From Capsulimonadaceae bacterium (GTDB lineage: Bacteria > Armatimonadota > Armatimonadia > Armatimonadales > Capsulimonadaceae): DNA of 64,000 nt. Made by a program: the position numbers and the translations under genes. The notes beneath the pieces are model-generated. The model did no database searches. It was not told where the DNA came from and saw only the letters and a program-made list of their open reading frames with translations. Shown here piece after piece: positions 44,177 through 52,664 of this stretch. Numbering within the stretch: the stretch's first letter is position 1; every line of letters begins with the position of its first letter. The stretch covers positions 29,572 through 93,571 of the forward strand of contig JARLGU010000034.1 of the NCBI GenBank assembly GCA_031292625.1, in the 5' to 3' direction.

Positions 44177-44182
44177 TATAAT
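44177..44182 (+). promoter_or_regulatory. -10-like TATAAT upstream of mobile copy 2
   Basis: TATAAT in the 456-bp gap between the membrane protein and pgeF. If it drives pgeF, insertion of copy 2 has lengthened the leader by about 230 bp. No good -35 is seen. Confidence 0.35.
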
Positions 44183-44278
44183 CCGGCCGGACAAAGCAAG
44201 CGCAGGCGCGGGACGGATCGCCCTCAAGGCCTGTTAGCCGTTATACCTCGCACAGCTCCGAATTGGCCACACTCGACA

Positions 44279-44297
44279 ACAAACAAACGGGCAACGC
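44279..44297. repeat. Left 19-bp direct repeat flanking insertion 2
   Basis: ACAAACAAACGGGCAACGC, repeated exactly at 44511-44529. The two copies bracket the 213 bp carrying core copy 2. Confidence 0.85.
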
Positions 44298-44510
44298 ATC
44301 TATGACTGTTAACAGCGGCGCGAGTCCGGTACTGAAAGGGCCGGCCTCTGTTGAGAAAGCCCGTGAACGGGCCTAATCGGTAGACGGCCAGCACTTTCGT
44401 GAGCCGGCAGCCCGATTGATGGGGATTGACATCTCAGGACGGTCGTTCACGGCCGGAAACCACGCCAATATCGGTGACAATCGTCGATATGAATGGCTGC
44501 GATCGCCCTG
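44298..44510 (-). mobile_element. Short non-coding element, copy 2 (core 44301-44494)
   Basis: A 213-bp insert between 19-bp direct repeats. Its core, read on the minus strand, is about 90% identical to copy 1 over 194 bp with no gaps; about half of the 20 differences are transitions. GCCCGTGAACGGGC is the counterpart of the copy 1 palindrome. The flanks between core and direct repeat (3 bp on one side, 16 bp on the other) are not shared in position with copy 1. There is no reading frame. It lies in the gap upstream of pgeF, and the right-hand direct repeat ends 28 bp before the pgeF start. Confidence 0.72.
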
Positions 44511-44529
44511 ACAAACAAACGGGCAACGC
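44511..44529. repeat. Right 19-bp direct repeat flanking insertion 2
   Basis: Second exact copy of ACAAACAAACGGGCAACGC, 28 bp before the pgeF start codon. An uninterrupted site would contain it once. Confidence 0.85.
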
Positions 44530-44556
44530 CATGCCTGAATTACACACTATACGCAT

Positions 44557-45402
44557 ATGGCTGGATGGAAACGATCAATCAAAGAGGGGTTGCCGGTTTA
44601 TCAAGCAACCACAATATCATGGCTCCCGAACGTGAAGCAGGGCTTCACCACCCGGCAGGGCGGCGTGAGCCCGCGTCCGCTCGACTCGCTCAACATGAGC
44701 ACGAACGTGGGCGACGATCCAGAGCTCGTTGCGCAAAATCGGCGACGGGCGACGACGGCCGTTGGCGCTCCCCAGTGGCCCTGCATCGCCGCCGGACAGG
44801 TTCATGGCAGCGAGATCGCCGTCGTTGACGACGCAAGCCCCGCGCTCGTCGAAGGCGTCGATGCACTGATTACTTTGCGTTCTGAAGTCCTCCTGCTGAT
44901 GCTCTTCGCCGATTGCGTTCCCGTCTTCTTTTGCGACCCGATACGGCGTGCCGTCGGCCTGGCGCATTCCGGCTGGAAGGGCACCGCTCAAAACGTCGCA
45001 GGGAAGACAGCGAGACGTATGTTGGATGAGTTCGAATGCGACTCCGAAACCTTCTATGCTGCGATCGGTCCGTCGATCGGCAGCGACCACTACGAGGTCG
45101 ATCTCGAAGTGGTTTCAGCGCTCACCAAGTCCTGGCCGGGAGGCTCCGCCAGCCCGCTAACTCCGCGCAACGAGTTCGACTCCAAGTGGCTCGTCAACTT
45201 GCGCCTGATCGTCTTCGACCAGCTTGTCGCGGCCGGCGTTCGCCCCGAAAAGATCGCCGTCTGCGATGAGTGTACGTTCAGCAATCGCAGGGACTTCTTC
45301 TCGCATCGCAGGGACAGCGCAAAGAACGGAACGACCGGACGTATGGCGGGAATGATCGGCATCGCGAAACGCGGCGCGCCAATGCAATGGCCGGCCGGTT
45401 GA
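44557..45402 (+). CDS. pgeF: Polyphenol oxidase/laccase-domain protein (YfiH family)
   Basis: A 281-residue cytoplasmic protein of the YfiH/PgeF family, reported to act in peptidoglycan-precursor editing and as a purine nucleosidase. Family residues appear in GFTTRQGGVSPRPLDSLNMS, AGQVHGSEI, FADCVPVFFCDP, VGLAHSGWKGTAQN, AIGPSIGSDHYEVD and FFSHRRDSAKNGTTGRMAGMI. The His/Cys/His set for zinc is in VHG, ADC and AHSGW. It begins 28 bp after the insertion's right direct repeat. Confidence 0.92.
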   Translation: MAGWKRSIKEGLPVYQATTISWLPNVKQGFTTRQGGVSPRPLDSLNMSTNVGDDPELVAQNRRRATTAVGAPQWPCIAAGQVHGSEIAVVDDASPALVEGVDALITLRSEVLLLMLFADCVPVFFCDPIRRAVGLAHSGWKGTAQNVAGKTARRMLDEFECDSETFYAAIGPSIGSDHYEVDLEVVSALTKSWPGGSASPLTPRNEFDSKWLVNLRLIVFDQLVAAGVRPEKIAVCDECTFSNRRDFFSHRRDSAKNGTTGRMAGMIGIAKRGAPMQWPAG

Positions 45403-45445
45403 GCGAAGAACCGTTGGCCGCAAAAAGACCGCCGCAAAAGACCAC

Positions 45446-45474
45446 TTGACAGCAATCCCATATCATGATATAGT
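45446..45474 (+). promoter_or_regulatory. Promoter of the GntR/LacI hybrid gene (TTGACA-N17-TATAGT)
   Basis: Perfect -35 TTGACA at 45446-45451, 17-bp spacer, and TATAGT at 45469-45474. Transcription would start around 45481, inside the inverted repeat described next. Confidence 0.75.
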
Positions 45475-45479
45475 ATAGC

Positions 45480-45498
45480 CATACTAGTTTCTAGTATG
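45480..45498. promoter_or_regulatory. Probable operator: CATACTAG-TTT-CTAGTATG
   Basis: A perfect 8-bp inverted repeat with a 3-bp centre, overlapping the predicted transcription start. The bases just before it (AGTATAGCCATACT) form another short dyad sharing the ATACT half-site. This is the expected place for autorepression by the encoded GntR-type protein. Confidence 0.65.
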
Positions 45499-45519
45499 CA
45501 GCAAACGTACTGACTTATC

Positions 45520-46761
45520 ATGACAACGTTCACGCAATCTAAAAAGCTGCTGACCCAGCCGGTCTACCAAAGGATTGAAGCCGATCTGCGCGAGCGCATC
45601 GCCCAGGGCGCATGGCTGACCGGCGCGGCGCTTCCCTCGCGATCGTCGCTTGCAAAGGAATACGGCGTTGGCCTTGCGACGCTTGAGCGGGCAATCGCTC
45701 CTTTGCTCGCCGACGGCACGCTCCGCGCCATTCCCGGTCAGAACACGGTCGTCGCCAAAGATAACTCCGATCGCCGCCGCCCGACAACGCCGCAACCAGA
45801 GAGTGGCGCTGCTGGAACGGCGCCATTCGAGGACGAGACCACGCCAGCGATTCTAGGCATCGTCTCCCTGCGGTCGCCGACGCCGAACGAAGTGCCCGGC
45901 AAGGTAAACGGTTGGCTTCATCAGATGTCTCTCAACCTTGAGAGATCGTATCTACAAAACGGCGGCATCATGCTCTTTTCGCCGCTGATTCCAGACGAAG
46001 ACGGCCCCTCTCGCTCAATCGAGACCGCGGTTAGCGAGCTCATGGAGCAGGGCGCAATGACGATCGCCATAGTCGACCTTAGCGGCGGCATTGTGCGAGA
46101 CGAAATTCAGAAACTCCCAGGCATCCAGGCGCGCAAGCCCGTCGTTTTCGTGCACATTTCCGACTCGGAGACGGGCTTAGCGCTGCCTCACGTCTATTAC
46201 GACAGCGCCTATCTCGGGCAACAAGCCGTCCAGCACCTGGCGAGCAAGGGATTCTCGTCCTTCGCGTACGTCTCGCCCTATTGCATTCAATGGTCGATCG
46301 ACCGCTACGAACAGGCGAAGGCGATGGCAATTTCGGCGGGGCTTGGCGCTGATGCCGTAACTCCGATGTTCGGCGATCTTGATATGCCCTTGGATAGCAA
46401 ACGTCCGACCCAGGCGTTTTACGCTGCCGCCTTCGAGTTTGGAAGATCCCTCTTCTCAGGCGTGGATTATCCGAGATGCATTATTGCCCAGAACGATGTA
46501 ACCGCATTCGGATTGATCGATGCCTCCCATGAGCGAGGACTGAGGCAAGGTCTGGATTACGCAATCGTGGGCTTCGACAATGAAACCGGGGCGCTTCCCA
46601 TGGGCCTGACGACATTCCGTCCCCCTCTTGAGGAGATCGCCAATGAGGCAACGCTGCTTCTAACGAGGCTGTGCCGAGGCGAAGACTGCAGCATGCAAGT
46701 CCGTCTGCGCTCAAAATTGATCGCACGAATCAGCACCATGCGCGGGAGCATCGGATCTTAG
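45520..46761 (+). CDS. GntR/LacI hybrid transcriptional regulator (AraR-like)
   Basis: A 413-residue repressor that joins an N-terminal GntR winged helix (about 10-80: QPVYQRIEADLRERIAQG... ALPSRSSLAKEYGVGLATLERAI) to a LacI-type sugar-binding domain (about 105-405: HLASKGFSSFAYVSP, IIAQNDVTAFGLIDA, AIVGFDNETGALPMGLTTFRPPLEEIA). AraR of Bacillus has the same layout and answers to a sugar. A strong promoter and an operator-like repeat precede the gene. The following prepilin-like gene starts 49 bp after it and may be a target. Confidence 0.9.
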   Translation: MTTFTQSKKLLTQPVYQRIEADLRERIAQGAWLTGAALPSRSSLAKEYGVGLATLERAIAPLLADGTLRAIPGQNTVVAKDNSDRRRPTTPQPESGAAGTAPFEDETTPAILGIVSLRSPTPNEVPGKVNGWLHQMSLNLERSYLQNGGIMLFSPLIPDEDGPSRSIETAVSELMEQGAMTIAIVDLSGGIVRDEIQKLPGIQARKPVVFVHISDSETGLALPHVYYDSAYLGQQAVQHLASKGFSSFAYVSPYCIQWSIDRYEQAKAMAISAGLGADAVTPMFGDLDMPLDSKRPTQAFYAAAFEFGRSLFSGVDYPRCIIAQNDVTAFGLIDASHERGLRQGLDYAIVGFDNETGALPMGLTTFRPPLEEIANEATLLLTRLCRGEDCSMQVRLRSKLIARISTMRGSIGS

Positions 46762-46810
46762 ATGACAAAGCCACGCATAACGGGAAGTTTACTACGGTAA
46801 GGAGATTAGG

Positions 46811-47641
46811 ATGCAAAAGAATTCAGGGTTTACATTAATCGAGCTGCTAGTTGTTATAGCTATAATCGCGATACTTGCGGCGATTTTATTTCCCGTGTTT
46901 GCGACCGCGCGCGAAAAGGCACGGCAAAGCTCCTGCGCGTCCAACATTAAGCAGCTCAGCATGGCGATGCTGCAATACGCGCAAGACTATGACGATCAGT
47001 GGCCCTTTGCGATGGGCGCCAACCAATCCGGAGTCGGATGGGCTGGTCGTGTCTATCCTTATGTCAAGAGCACTGCGGCGTTCACCTGTCCCGATGACAT
47101 GACTCAGGCGATCGATGCCGGCTATTTCGTCTGCTCGTATTCGTTCAACTGGAACTTGTTCTACGCCAATTCGACGTGTACGACCTGCGGTTCGCCCCTG
47201 TCGACGTTCACCGCCCCCGCGGTGACGGTGATGCTCGCGGAGGTTTCGGGCGTCGAGGCGGCGCTGACAAGCCCGATAGAGTTGCATAATACGACGACGG
47301 GGTACCCCTACTCGGCATCGGGGAACGGCGAGTTTTTCCGGTGCGGCACGCAGCCAAACTCGCGCGTTTGCGGCTACGTCACAGGCTACCTCGGCAACTG
47401 CGGCAACACGATGGACACGACCACTGCGATGCTCAATACGGCGGGAGTGCATTCCAACGGCGCGAACTTCGGTCTCGCTGACGGACACGTAAAATGGATG
47501 ACTGCCGCGCGCGTCTCCGGCGGTTCGTCGTGGAACACGAATTCCAATACGCCCGAATCCTGCTCTCCCGGTTGGGTCACGGCAGGAACGAACAACGTAG
47601 GGCCCGGAAAGGCGTTCGACGCAACGTTCAACCAGTTCTAA
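46811..47641 (+). CDS. Prepilin-type N-cleavage protein with H-x9-DG tail
   Basis: A 276-residue pseudopilin-like protein. The type III signal is [26 protein letters not shown], cut after Gly with Phe methylated and Glu5 retained. The rest is a Cys-rich globular domain (eight or more cysteines, probably disulfides) ending in [16 protein letters not shown], the H-x9-DG motif common in Armatimonadota and Planctomycetota paralogue families. It should be processed by PilD and may be displayed on the cell surface or bind sugars. AAGGAG lies before the ATG. Confidence 0.9.
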   Translation: MQKNSGFTLIELLVVIAIIAILAAILFPVFATAREKARQSSCASNIKQLSMAMLQYAQDYDDQWPFAMGANQSGVGWAGRVYPYVKSTAAFTCPDDMTQAIDAGYFVCSYSFNWNLFYANSTCTTCGSPLSTFTAPAVTVMLAEVSGVEAALTSPIELHNTTTGYPYSASGNGEFFRCGTQPNSRVCGYVTGYLGNCGNTMDTTTAMLNTAGVHSNGANFGLADGHVKWMTAARVSGGSSWNTNSNTPESCSPGWVTAGTNNVGPGKAFDATFNQF

Positions 47642-47681
47642 CGACTATGGACGCGCCACGAAAAAAACATCAATTTTCCAA

Positions 47682-47710
47682 TTGACGCCCTGCAATAACC
47701 ATGGTAAACT
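47682..47710 (+). promoter_or_regulatory. Promoter of the LacI gene (TTGACG-N17-TAAACT)
   Basis: TTGACG at 47682-47687 and TAAACT at 47705-47710 with a 17-bp spacer. The -10 box overlaps the left end of the long palindrome. Confidence 0.6.
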
Positions 47711-47739
47711 GTCTCCGTGTAGTTACACGGAGACAGTTT
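47706..47739. promoter_or_regulatory. 34-bp perfect palindrome over the LacI promoter and start
   Basis: AAACTGTCTCCGTGTA (47706-47721), GT, then the exact reverse complement (47724-47739). It covers the -10 box, the transcription start and the GGAGA ribosome site, and ends 1 bp before the TTG start codon. It is best read as an autoregulatory operator. A T-run after the right arm means that transcripts coming from the prepilin gene would also see a strong terminator hairpin here. Confidence 0.7.
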
Positions 47740-47740
47740 T

Positions 47741-48709
47741 TTGATATCGTCATTGGAAATCGCCAAACTTTGCGGGATCTCGCAGGGAACCGTTGACCGG
47801 GCGCTGCATGGCCGCCCAGGAGTCAGCGCCGAGACCAAGCGGCGCGTCGAGGAAATCGCGCGCGAGTACGGCTACCGGCCGCATCCGGGCGCCCGCGAAA
47901 TGCTGACCGGGAAAAGCGCCATCCTTGGCGCGCTCGTGCCGTCGATGAACGGCGTGTTCTTCATGGACTTCATGCAGGTCGTCAAAACCGCCTGCGACCA
48001 GTACAACCTGCGAATGTTCATCACGCCGGTCGCCGATCACGACGAGTTTCTCGACGCCCTCAACGAGTTCGCGGCCAGACGCGTCGCAGGCGTCCTCGCC
48101 GTTCCGCCCAGCGCAGACGTGCTCGTGCCCGAAGAAATTGCCCGCACGTTGCGCATCGCTTCTCTGCTCGGTCCGACTGCAACGCCAACGATCCCGCTTT
48201 TCGCGCCCGATGAAGTCTCAACGGGCGCCGACGCAACTGCATACCTTATTGGACTCGGACACACGAGGATCGTTCACGCGACCTACCGCCGCCGCGCGCA
48301 GGCGATCGCGGACCGGACGCGCGGCTACGAGGAAACCATGCGCACGGCAGGACTGACGCCACGGGTGACGGACGACCTGGATGCGCAAGCATGGCGACGG
48401 CTGCTGAACGAATATCGTCCAACAGCCGTCTTTTGCCACAACGACCGCCTTGCGTTGAACGTCATACGCCTCGTGGAAACAGAGGGCCTTTCGGTCCCCC
48501 GGGATCTGGCAGTCATGGGCATCGACAATAGTCCGACCTTCGAGGAGTTTAACACGCAACTAACGACAATGACGTATCCGTTCGACGAAATCGCGCGTAA
48601 GGCGCTTCGCTGGATCGTCGACGGCGTAGATGAGCGGCCGATTAGCCGCATGCCGATCGTGGAGCGTCGCACGACGCGAATGGGCGCAGAGGCGTCCGGA
48701 AAAGGATAA
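47741..48709 (+). CDS. LacI-family transcriptional regulator
   Basis: A 322-residue repressor. The N-terminal helix-turn-helix with hinge helix is LEIAKLCGISQGTVDRALHGRPGVSAETKRRVEEIAREYGYRP, and the sugar-binding domain runs from ILGALVPSMNGVFF to FDEIARKALRWIVDG with VFCHNDRLALNVIR and AVMGIDNSPTFEEF. The start is TTG at 47741 with GGAGA upstream. It lies 8 bp before the GH116 gene and most likely controls it and itself through the palindrome. Confidence 0.92.
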   Translation: MISSLEIAKLCGISQGTVDRALHGRPGVSAETKRRVEEIAREYGYRPHPGAREMLTGKSAILGALVPSMNGVFFMDFMQVVKTACDQYNLRMFITPVADHDEFLDALNEFAARRVAGVLAVPPSADVLVPEEIARTLRIASLLGPTATPTIPLFAPDEVSTGADATAYLIGLGHTRIVHATYRRRAQAIADRTRGYEETMRTAGLTPRVTDDLDAQAWRRLLNEYRPTAVFCHNDRLALNVIRLVETEGLSVPRDLAVMGIDNSPTFEEFNTQLTTMTYPFDEIARKALRWIVDGVDERPISRMPIVERRTTRMGAEASGKG

Positions 48710-48717
48710 CCACACTC

Positions 48718-51393
48718 ATGATTCAAATCACGAACACAAATCAAAAAAACATTCGACTGAATAGCAACCAACGCAATTTTTCCGGCGATGCTCTCTCGGA
48801 AATCGCTTTTCCGCTCGGCGGGATCGGCACTGGGACGATCAGCTTGGGCGGCCGGGGAAACCTGCGCGATTTTGAGATATTCAACCATCCGGACAAAGGC
48901 AACAACTTCGCATTCACATTTTTCGCCCTTAGGGGTAAGACTGTCAGCTCGAAGCCATTCGCCCGGATTTTGGAAGGCGCGGTCCCGCCGCCCTATCGCA
49001 GCGGATTTGGCGAGTCGCCAACCCACCTCATCGGCGTCCCCCGCTTTGCGCACGCCGATTTCAAGGCCGAATATCCGACGGCTCAGATCACGTTGACCGA
49101 CCCGGGTCTGCCGGTCAGCGCGTCGCTGATCGCATGGAACCCGTTCATTCCTCTCAACGTCCCCGACAGCGCTCTTCCGGCGGCGCTGTTCGAGTGGACG
49201 ATTACGAACGAAGGCAACGAAGCGATCGAAATCTCGCTTGCGGCGAGCCTCTCCAACCCGCTAACGGCCGAGGGCGCAACCCCGAAGCCGCAATCCGGAT
49301 CGCTGAATAGCGAGCGAAGCGGCAAGGGTACGCGAGGGGTCTTTCTAACGCACCCGGGCGCTGTTGCCGATGCGCCGGAGACGGGAACGCTTGCCCTTAC
49401 GACGTCGCACGAGGATGTCGATATCGTCCCTCACTGGTTTCGCGGCGCGTGGTTCGACAAGTCCCATCTCTTCTGGGATCAATTCGCCGAAGACGGTCGA
49501 GTCGAGGCAAACGGAGAGTCCCCTGCCCCCGTCGACGGCGATACCGCATCGATCGTGCTTCACGCGACGATCCCGGCTCATGGTTCGGTCACGCTGCCGG
49601 TTTCGATCACGTGGTTGTTCCCGCGCATGAAGAACCCTTGGCGCGACGGAGACGAAGCACCGGCAGTCCTGGAGACCTACGCTGGCGCACGGCACGCCGA
49701 TGCGTGGGCGGTCGCGGAGTATGTCAACGACCACTTGCCTCGCCTCCGCGCGGAGACGGACAAGTGGCGAACGGCGCTGTTTTCGAGTACGCTCCCGGAA
49801 ACCGTACTGGAGGCGATTAGCAGTCAGGCCAGCATCATCAGAACGCCGACGTGCCTTTTGCTGGCGGATGGCCGGTTCTTCGGATGGGAAGGTTGCAGCG
49901 ACAAAGGCGGATGCTGCAAAGGCTCGTGTACGCACGTCTGGAATTACGAGCAATCGCTCGCCTTCCTGTTTCCCGAGCTTGAGCGTACGATGCGCCAGAC
50001 CGAGTTTCTTCATAACACACGTGAATCGGGCAATATGGGGTTCCGCACGAACCTGCCTCCAGGCTCGTCCCTATCCGGCCAAAAGCCGTGCGCCGACGGC
50101 CAAATGGGCACGATCATCCAGGTCTACCGCGACTGGCAGTTGTCCGGGGACGATGCGTTCCTCCGCGAAGTCTGGCCAGGCGTTAAGCGAGCGCTCGAAT
50201 ACGCATGGACGATGACCACGGACGCGGCCGCCGGGAACGACTGTCTCTGGGACCCCGACAAGGACGGCCTCATGGAAGGCGAGCAGCACAACACATACGA
50301 CATCGAGTTCTTTGGACCCAATCCTCTCTGCAGCGTCATGTATCTGGGCGCGCTGAAGGCGTGCGAGGAGATCGCCCGCCATCTCGGCGAGACTGCGAAG
50401 GCCGCTGAATACCGCGCCGTCTATGAAAGCGGGCAGGCCAAAATTGACGCCGAGTTGTGGAACGGCGAGTACTTTATCCAAAAGGTTCATGTTATTCCCG
50501 AAATCCGGCTGAGAGAAGATCTCAAGACGCCGTCCGCGAGCAGCTGCGGCCCATCGTGCGCTTGCGGACCGGCGGACGGAAAATCGCCCGCGCTGGAAAG
50601 CGCAAACGCGCATCCCAAGTACCAGCATGGTACTGGCTGCCTCTCTGACCAACTTCTCGGCCAGTGGGCATCGCATGTCGCGGGGCTCGGATACGTCATC
50701 GATCCGGCGCATGCGCGGGAGGCCATCAAGGCGGTCTACCGCTACAATTTCCGCTCGCCGCTTGCCGACCACGCCAACGTCCAACGCGTTTACGCCTTCG
50801 GAGACGAAGCAGGGCTGCTGGTCTGCTCGTGGCCGAAAGGCGGGCGCGAAGTGCTTCCCCTGCCGTACTCCGATGAGGTCTGGACGGGGATGGAGTACCA
50901 GGTTGCAGGGCATCTGATTTACGAAGGCGCAATCGATGAGGGACTTGCGATCGTCGACGCAGTCGCCGCGCGCTACTCCGGCAATAACCGCAACCCCTGG
51001 AACCAGGTCGAATGCGGGCACCACTATGCTCGCGCCATGGCGTCGTGGTCAGTAAAGCTGGCGCTCGACGGCTTCTCGTACAGCGTGCCCAATCAGGCGA
51101 TTGGCTTTGCGCCAAAGGTCGCGAGCGAGATGTATCGCACGTTCTGGTCCATCGGCACCGGCTGGGGGACGTTCGAGCACGATCGGACAAAGGGCGTCGT
51201 AAAGCTAACCGTGTTGCACGGCACTCTTACGCTGCGGACGCTGGCCGCCGGAAGCCTCGGCGACGGCGCGATCACGGCGAGCCATTCGGGGCAGCCGATC
51301 CAGGCTAAGGTAAGCGACGGCATCGTGACCCTTGCGTCCCCTGCCGCAATCAAAGCGGGCGAAACGCTGGAGATTCGCGCGACCAGTCTATAA
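48718..51393 (+). CDS. GH116 family glycoside hydrolase (GBA2/DUF608 type)
   Basis: An 891-residue hydrolase of the beta-glucosidase/glucosylceramidase-like family. The N-terminal beta-sandwich starts AFPLGGIGTGTISLGGRG. The (alpha/alpha)6 barrel (about 370-840) contains the probable nucleophile Glu391 in FGWEGCS and acid/base Asp528 in NTYDIEFFGPNP, by comparison with the LEG and QTYDxWxxxGP motifs of GBA2. Cys clusters CSDKGGCCKGSC and SCGPSCACG are notable and may bind metal or form disulfides. There is no signal peptide, so it acts inside the cell on imported oligosaccharides. It forms one unit with the LacI gene upstream. The preferred sugar is unknown. Confidence 0.9.
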   Translation: MIQITNTNQKNIRLNSNQRNFSGDALSEIAFPLGGIGTGTISLGGRGNLRDFEIFNHPDKGNNFAFTFFALRGKTVSSKPFARILEGAVPPPYRSGFGESPTHLIGVPRFAHADFKAEYPTAQITLTDPGLPVSASLIAWNPFIPLNVPDSALPAALFEWTITNEGNEAIEISLAASLSNPLTAEGATPKPQSGSLNSERSGKGTRGVFLTHPGAVADAPETGTLALTTSHEDVDIVPHWFRGAWFDKSHLFWDQFAEDGRVEANGESPAPVDGDTASIVLHATIPAHGSVTLPVSITWLFPRMKNPWRDGDEAPAVLETYAGARHADAWAVAEYVNDHLPRLRAETDKWRTALFSSTLPETVLEAISSQASIIRTPTCLLLADGRFFGWEGCSDKGGCCKGSCTHVWNYEQSLAFLFPELERTMRQTEFLHNTRESGNMGFRTNLPPGSSLSGQKPCADGQMGTIIQVYRDWQLSGDDAFLREVWPGVKRALEYAWTMTTDAAAGNDCLWDPDKDGLMEGEQHNTYDIEFFGPNPLCSVMYLGALKACEEIARHLGETAKAAEYRAVYESGQAKIDAELWNGEYFIQKVHVIPEIRLREDLKTPSASSCGPSCACGPADGKSPALESANAHPKYQHGTGCLSDQLLGQWASHVAGLGYVIDPAHAREAIKAVYRYNFRSPLADHANVQRVYAFGDEAGLLVCSWPKGGREVLPLPYSDEVWTGMEYQVAGHLIYEGAIDEGLAIVDAVAARYSGNNRNPWNQVECGHHYARAMASWSVKLALDGFSYSVPNQAIGFAPKVASEMYRTFWSIGTGWGTFEHDRTKGVVKLTVLHGTLTLRTLAAGSLGDGAITASHSGQPIQAKVSDGIVTLASPAAIKAGETLEIRATSL

Positions 51394-51439
51394 ACGAGGT
51401 ACAAATGGACGAGAGAGGTATCGAACCAGGAACGAAACC

Positions 51440-52540
51440 ATGAAACAAATCCGGATGATTCTTGTTGGCGGCTTCCTTGGCTCAGGCAAAACGACGTTGC
51501 TTGCGAGCGCGGCGACGCGCCTCATCGAGCAAGGGAACCGCGTTGGCTTGATCACGAACGATCAGGCAGCGGACCTGGTCGATACCGCTCTTCTCCGGCA
51601 GGCCAATCTCGATGTCCGCGAGATCGCGGGCGGATGCTTCTGTTGCCGCTTCGGTCAGCTTGTCGAAACCGCGGATCAGATCGCGAAGGAGATATCGCCG
51701 GACGTCATTATCGGGGAGCCGGTCGGTAGTTGCACGGATCTATCGGCGACCGTGCTGCAGCCAATCAAGGACCTCCACGCGAACGCCTATCGCCTCGCCC
51801 CGTTAAGCGTTCTGGTCGACCCTGACAGGCTACGCGACGTCCTTGATCCGCGCCGGAGAAGCGCAATGCACCCCAGCGCGCTCTACATTCTCCGAAAGCA
51901 GTTGGAAGAGGCCGACCTGATCGTTATCAATAAGCAGGACAGACTGGACGTTCAGGCGCGTCAAGAGCTGGCAGCCGCAACGGTCGCCGCGTTTTCCGGC
52001 AAGCCGGTCTACGTGGTTTCCGCGCTGACCGGCGAGGGCGTTGGGGCATGGCTCGACGCCGTCATGCGCGACGATCAAGCCGGCCGACGCATCGTCGATG
52101 TCGACTACGACATTTACGCCGAAGGAGAAGCGGCGCTTGGCTGGCTAAATGCGTCCGCAACCCTAACGGCGCAGGACGCCGTGGATTGGCGCGCATGGTC
52201 CTTGAACCTCCTCGACCACATCCAGCAAGCGACTGCCGCGCACAACGCTCAGATCGCGCACGTCAAGCTCTCCTTGACGGCGGAGCGCGGCCAAATCGCG
52301 GCAAACCTGACATCCACAAGCGGCCTCTCCACCATTCGCGGCCAGATCTCCCCTGCCGCGACCAGCGTAATGCTTGTCGTGAACGCACGCGTTGAAGTGT
52401 CCGCCGCGACGCTCCGGTCCGTCGTGGAAAGCGCGCTGGCGGAGGTTTCCGGAGGGCGCGTCATTGTGAACACCGAGCAGATGCGCAGCCTCAGTCCTGG
52501 CCGTCCCGTTCCGACGCATCGCTACGCGTCGGTCGTGTAG
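51440..52540 (+). CDS. COG0523 (CobW/UreG-like) GTPase
   Basis: A 366-residue G3E-family GTPase, often metal chaperones. Walker A is VGGFLGSGKTTLL, the metal-binding CxCC is GGCFCCRF (Cys66, 68, 69), and the guanine motif is INKQD. The C-terminal ~170 residues do not look like the usual CobW_C domain. The start at 51440 is the first Met before the P-loop. Its gene is 46 bp after GH116 in the same direction, but it could also serve the copper/metal proteins downstream; the metal is unknown. Confidence 0.85.
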   Translation: MKQIRMILVGGFLGSGKTTLLASAATRLIEQGNRVGLITNDQAADLVDTALLRQANLDVREIAGGCFCCRFGQLVETADQIAKEISPDVIIGEPVGSCTDLSATVLQPIKDLHANAYRLAPLSVLVDPDRLRDVLDPRRRSAMHPSALYILRKQLEEADLIVINKQDRLDVQARQELAAATVAAFSGKPVYVVSALTGEGVGAWLDAVMRDDQAGRRIVDVDYDIYAEGEAALGWLNASATLTAQDAVDWRAWSLNLLDHIQQATAAHNAQIAHVKLSLTAERGQIAANLTSTSGLSTIRGQISPAATSVMLVVNARVEVSAATLRSVVESALAEVSGGRVIVNTEQMRSLSPGRPVPTHRYASVV

Positions 52541-52664
52541 GCACGGCTAATCTCGATGAACACTATTCGGCCTCAGTGTGGGAATAAAATTGCGCCTTCC
52601 TGAGTCTCTTCCATTGAGACGAACATTTCGCAATGGACGGACAGTCTTCAGGGAGGCTACAACA

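Noticed and set aside
31660..44510. Composite transposon bounded by the two inverted element copies
   Set aside because: Each copy has its own, different direct repeat, so they inserted separately; the genes between are ordinary chromosomal genes.
50071..51024. 317-codon open frame on the minus strand opposite the GH116 gene
   Set aside because: Product of high GC codon bias on the sense strand; no motif or ribosome site.
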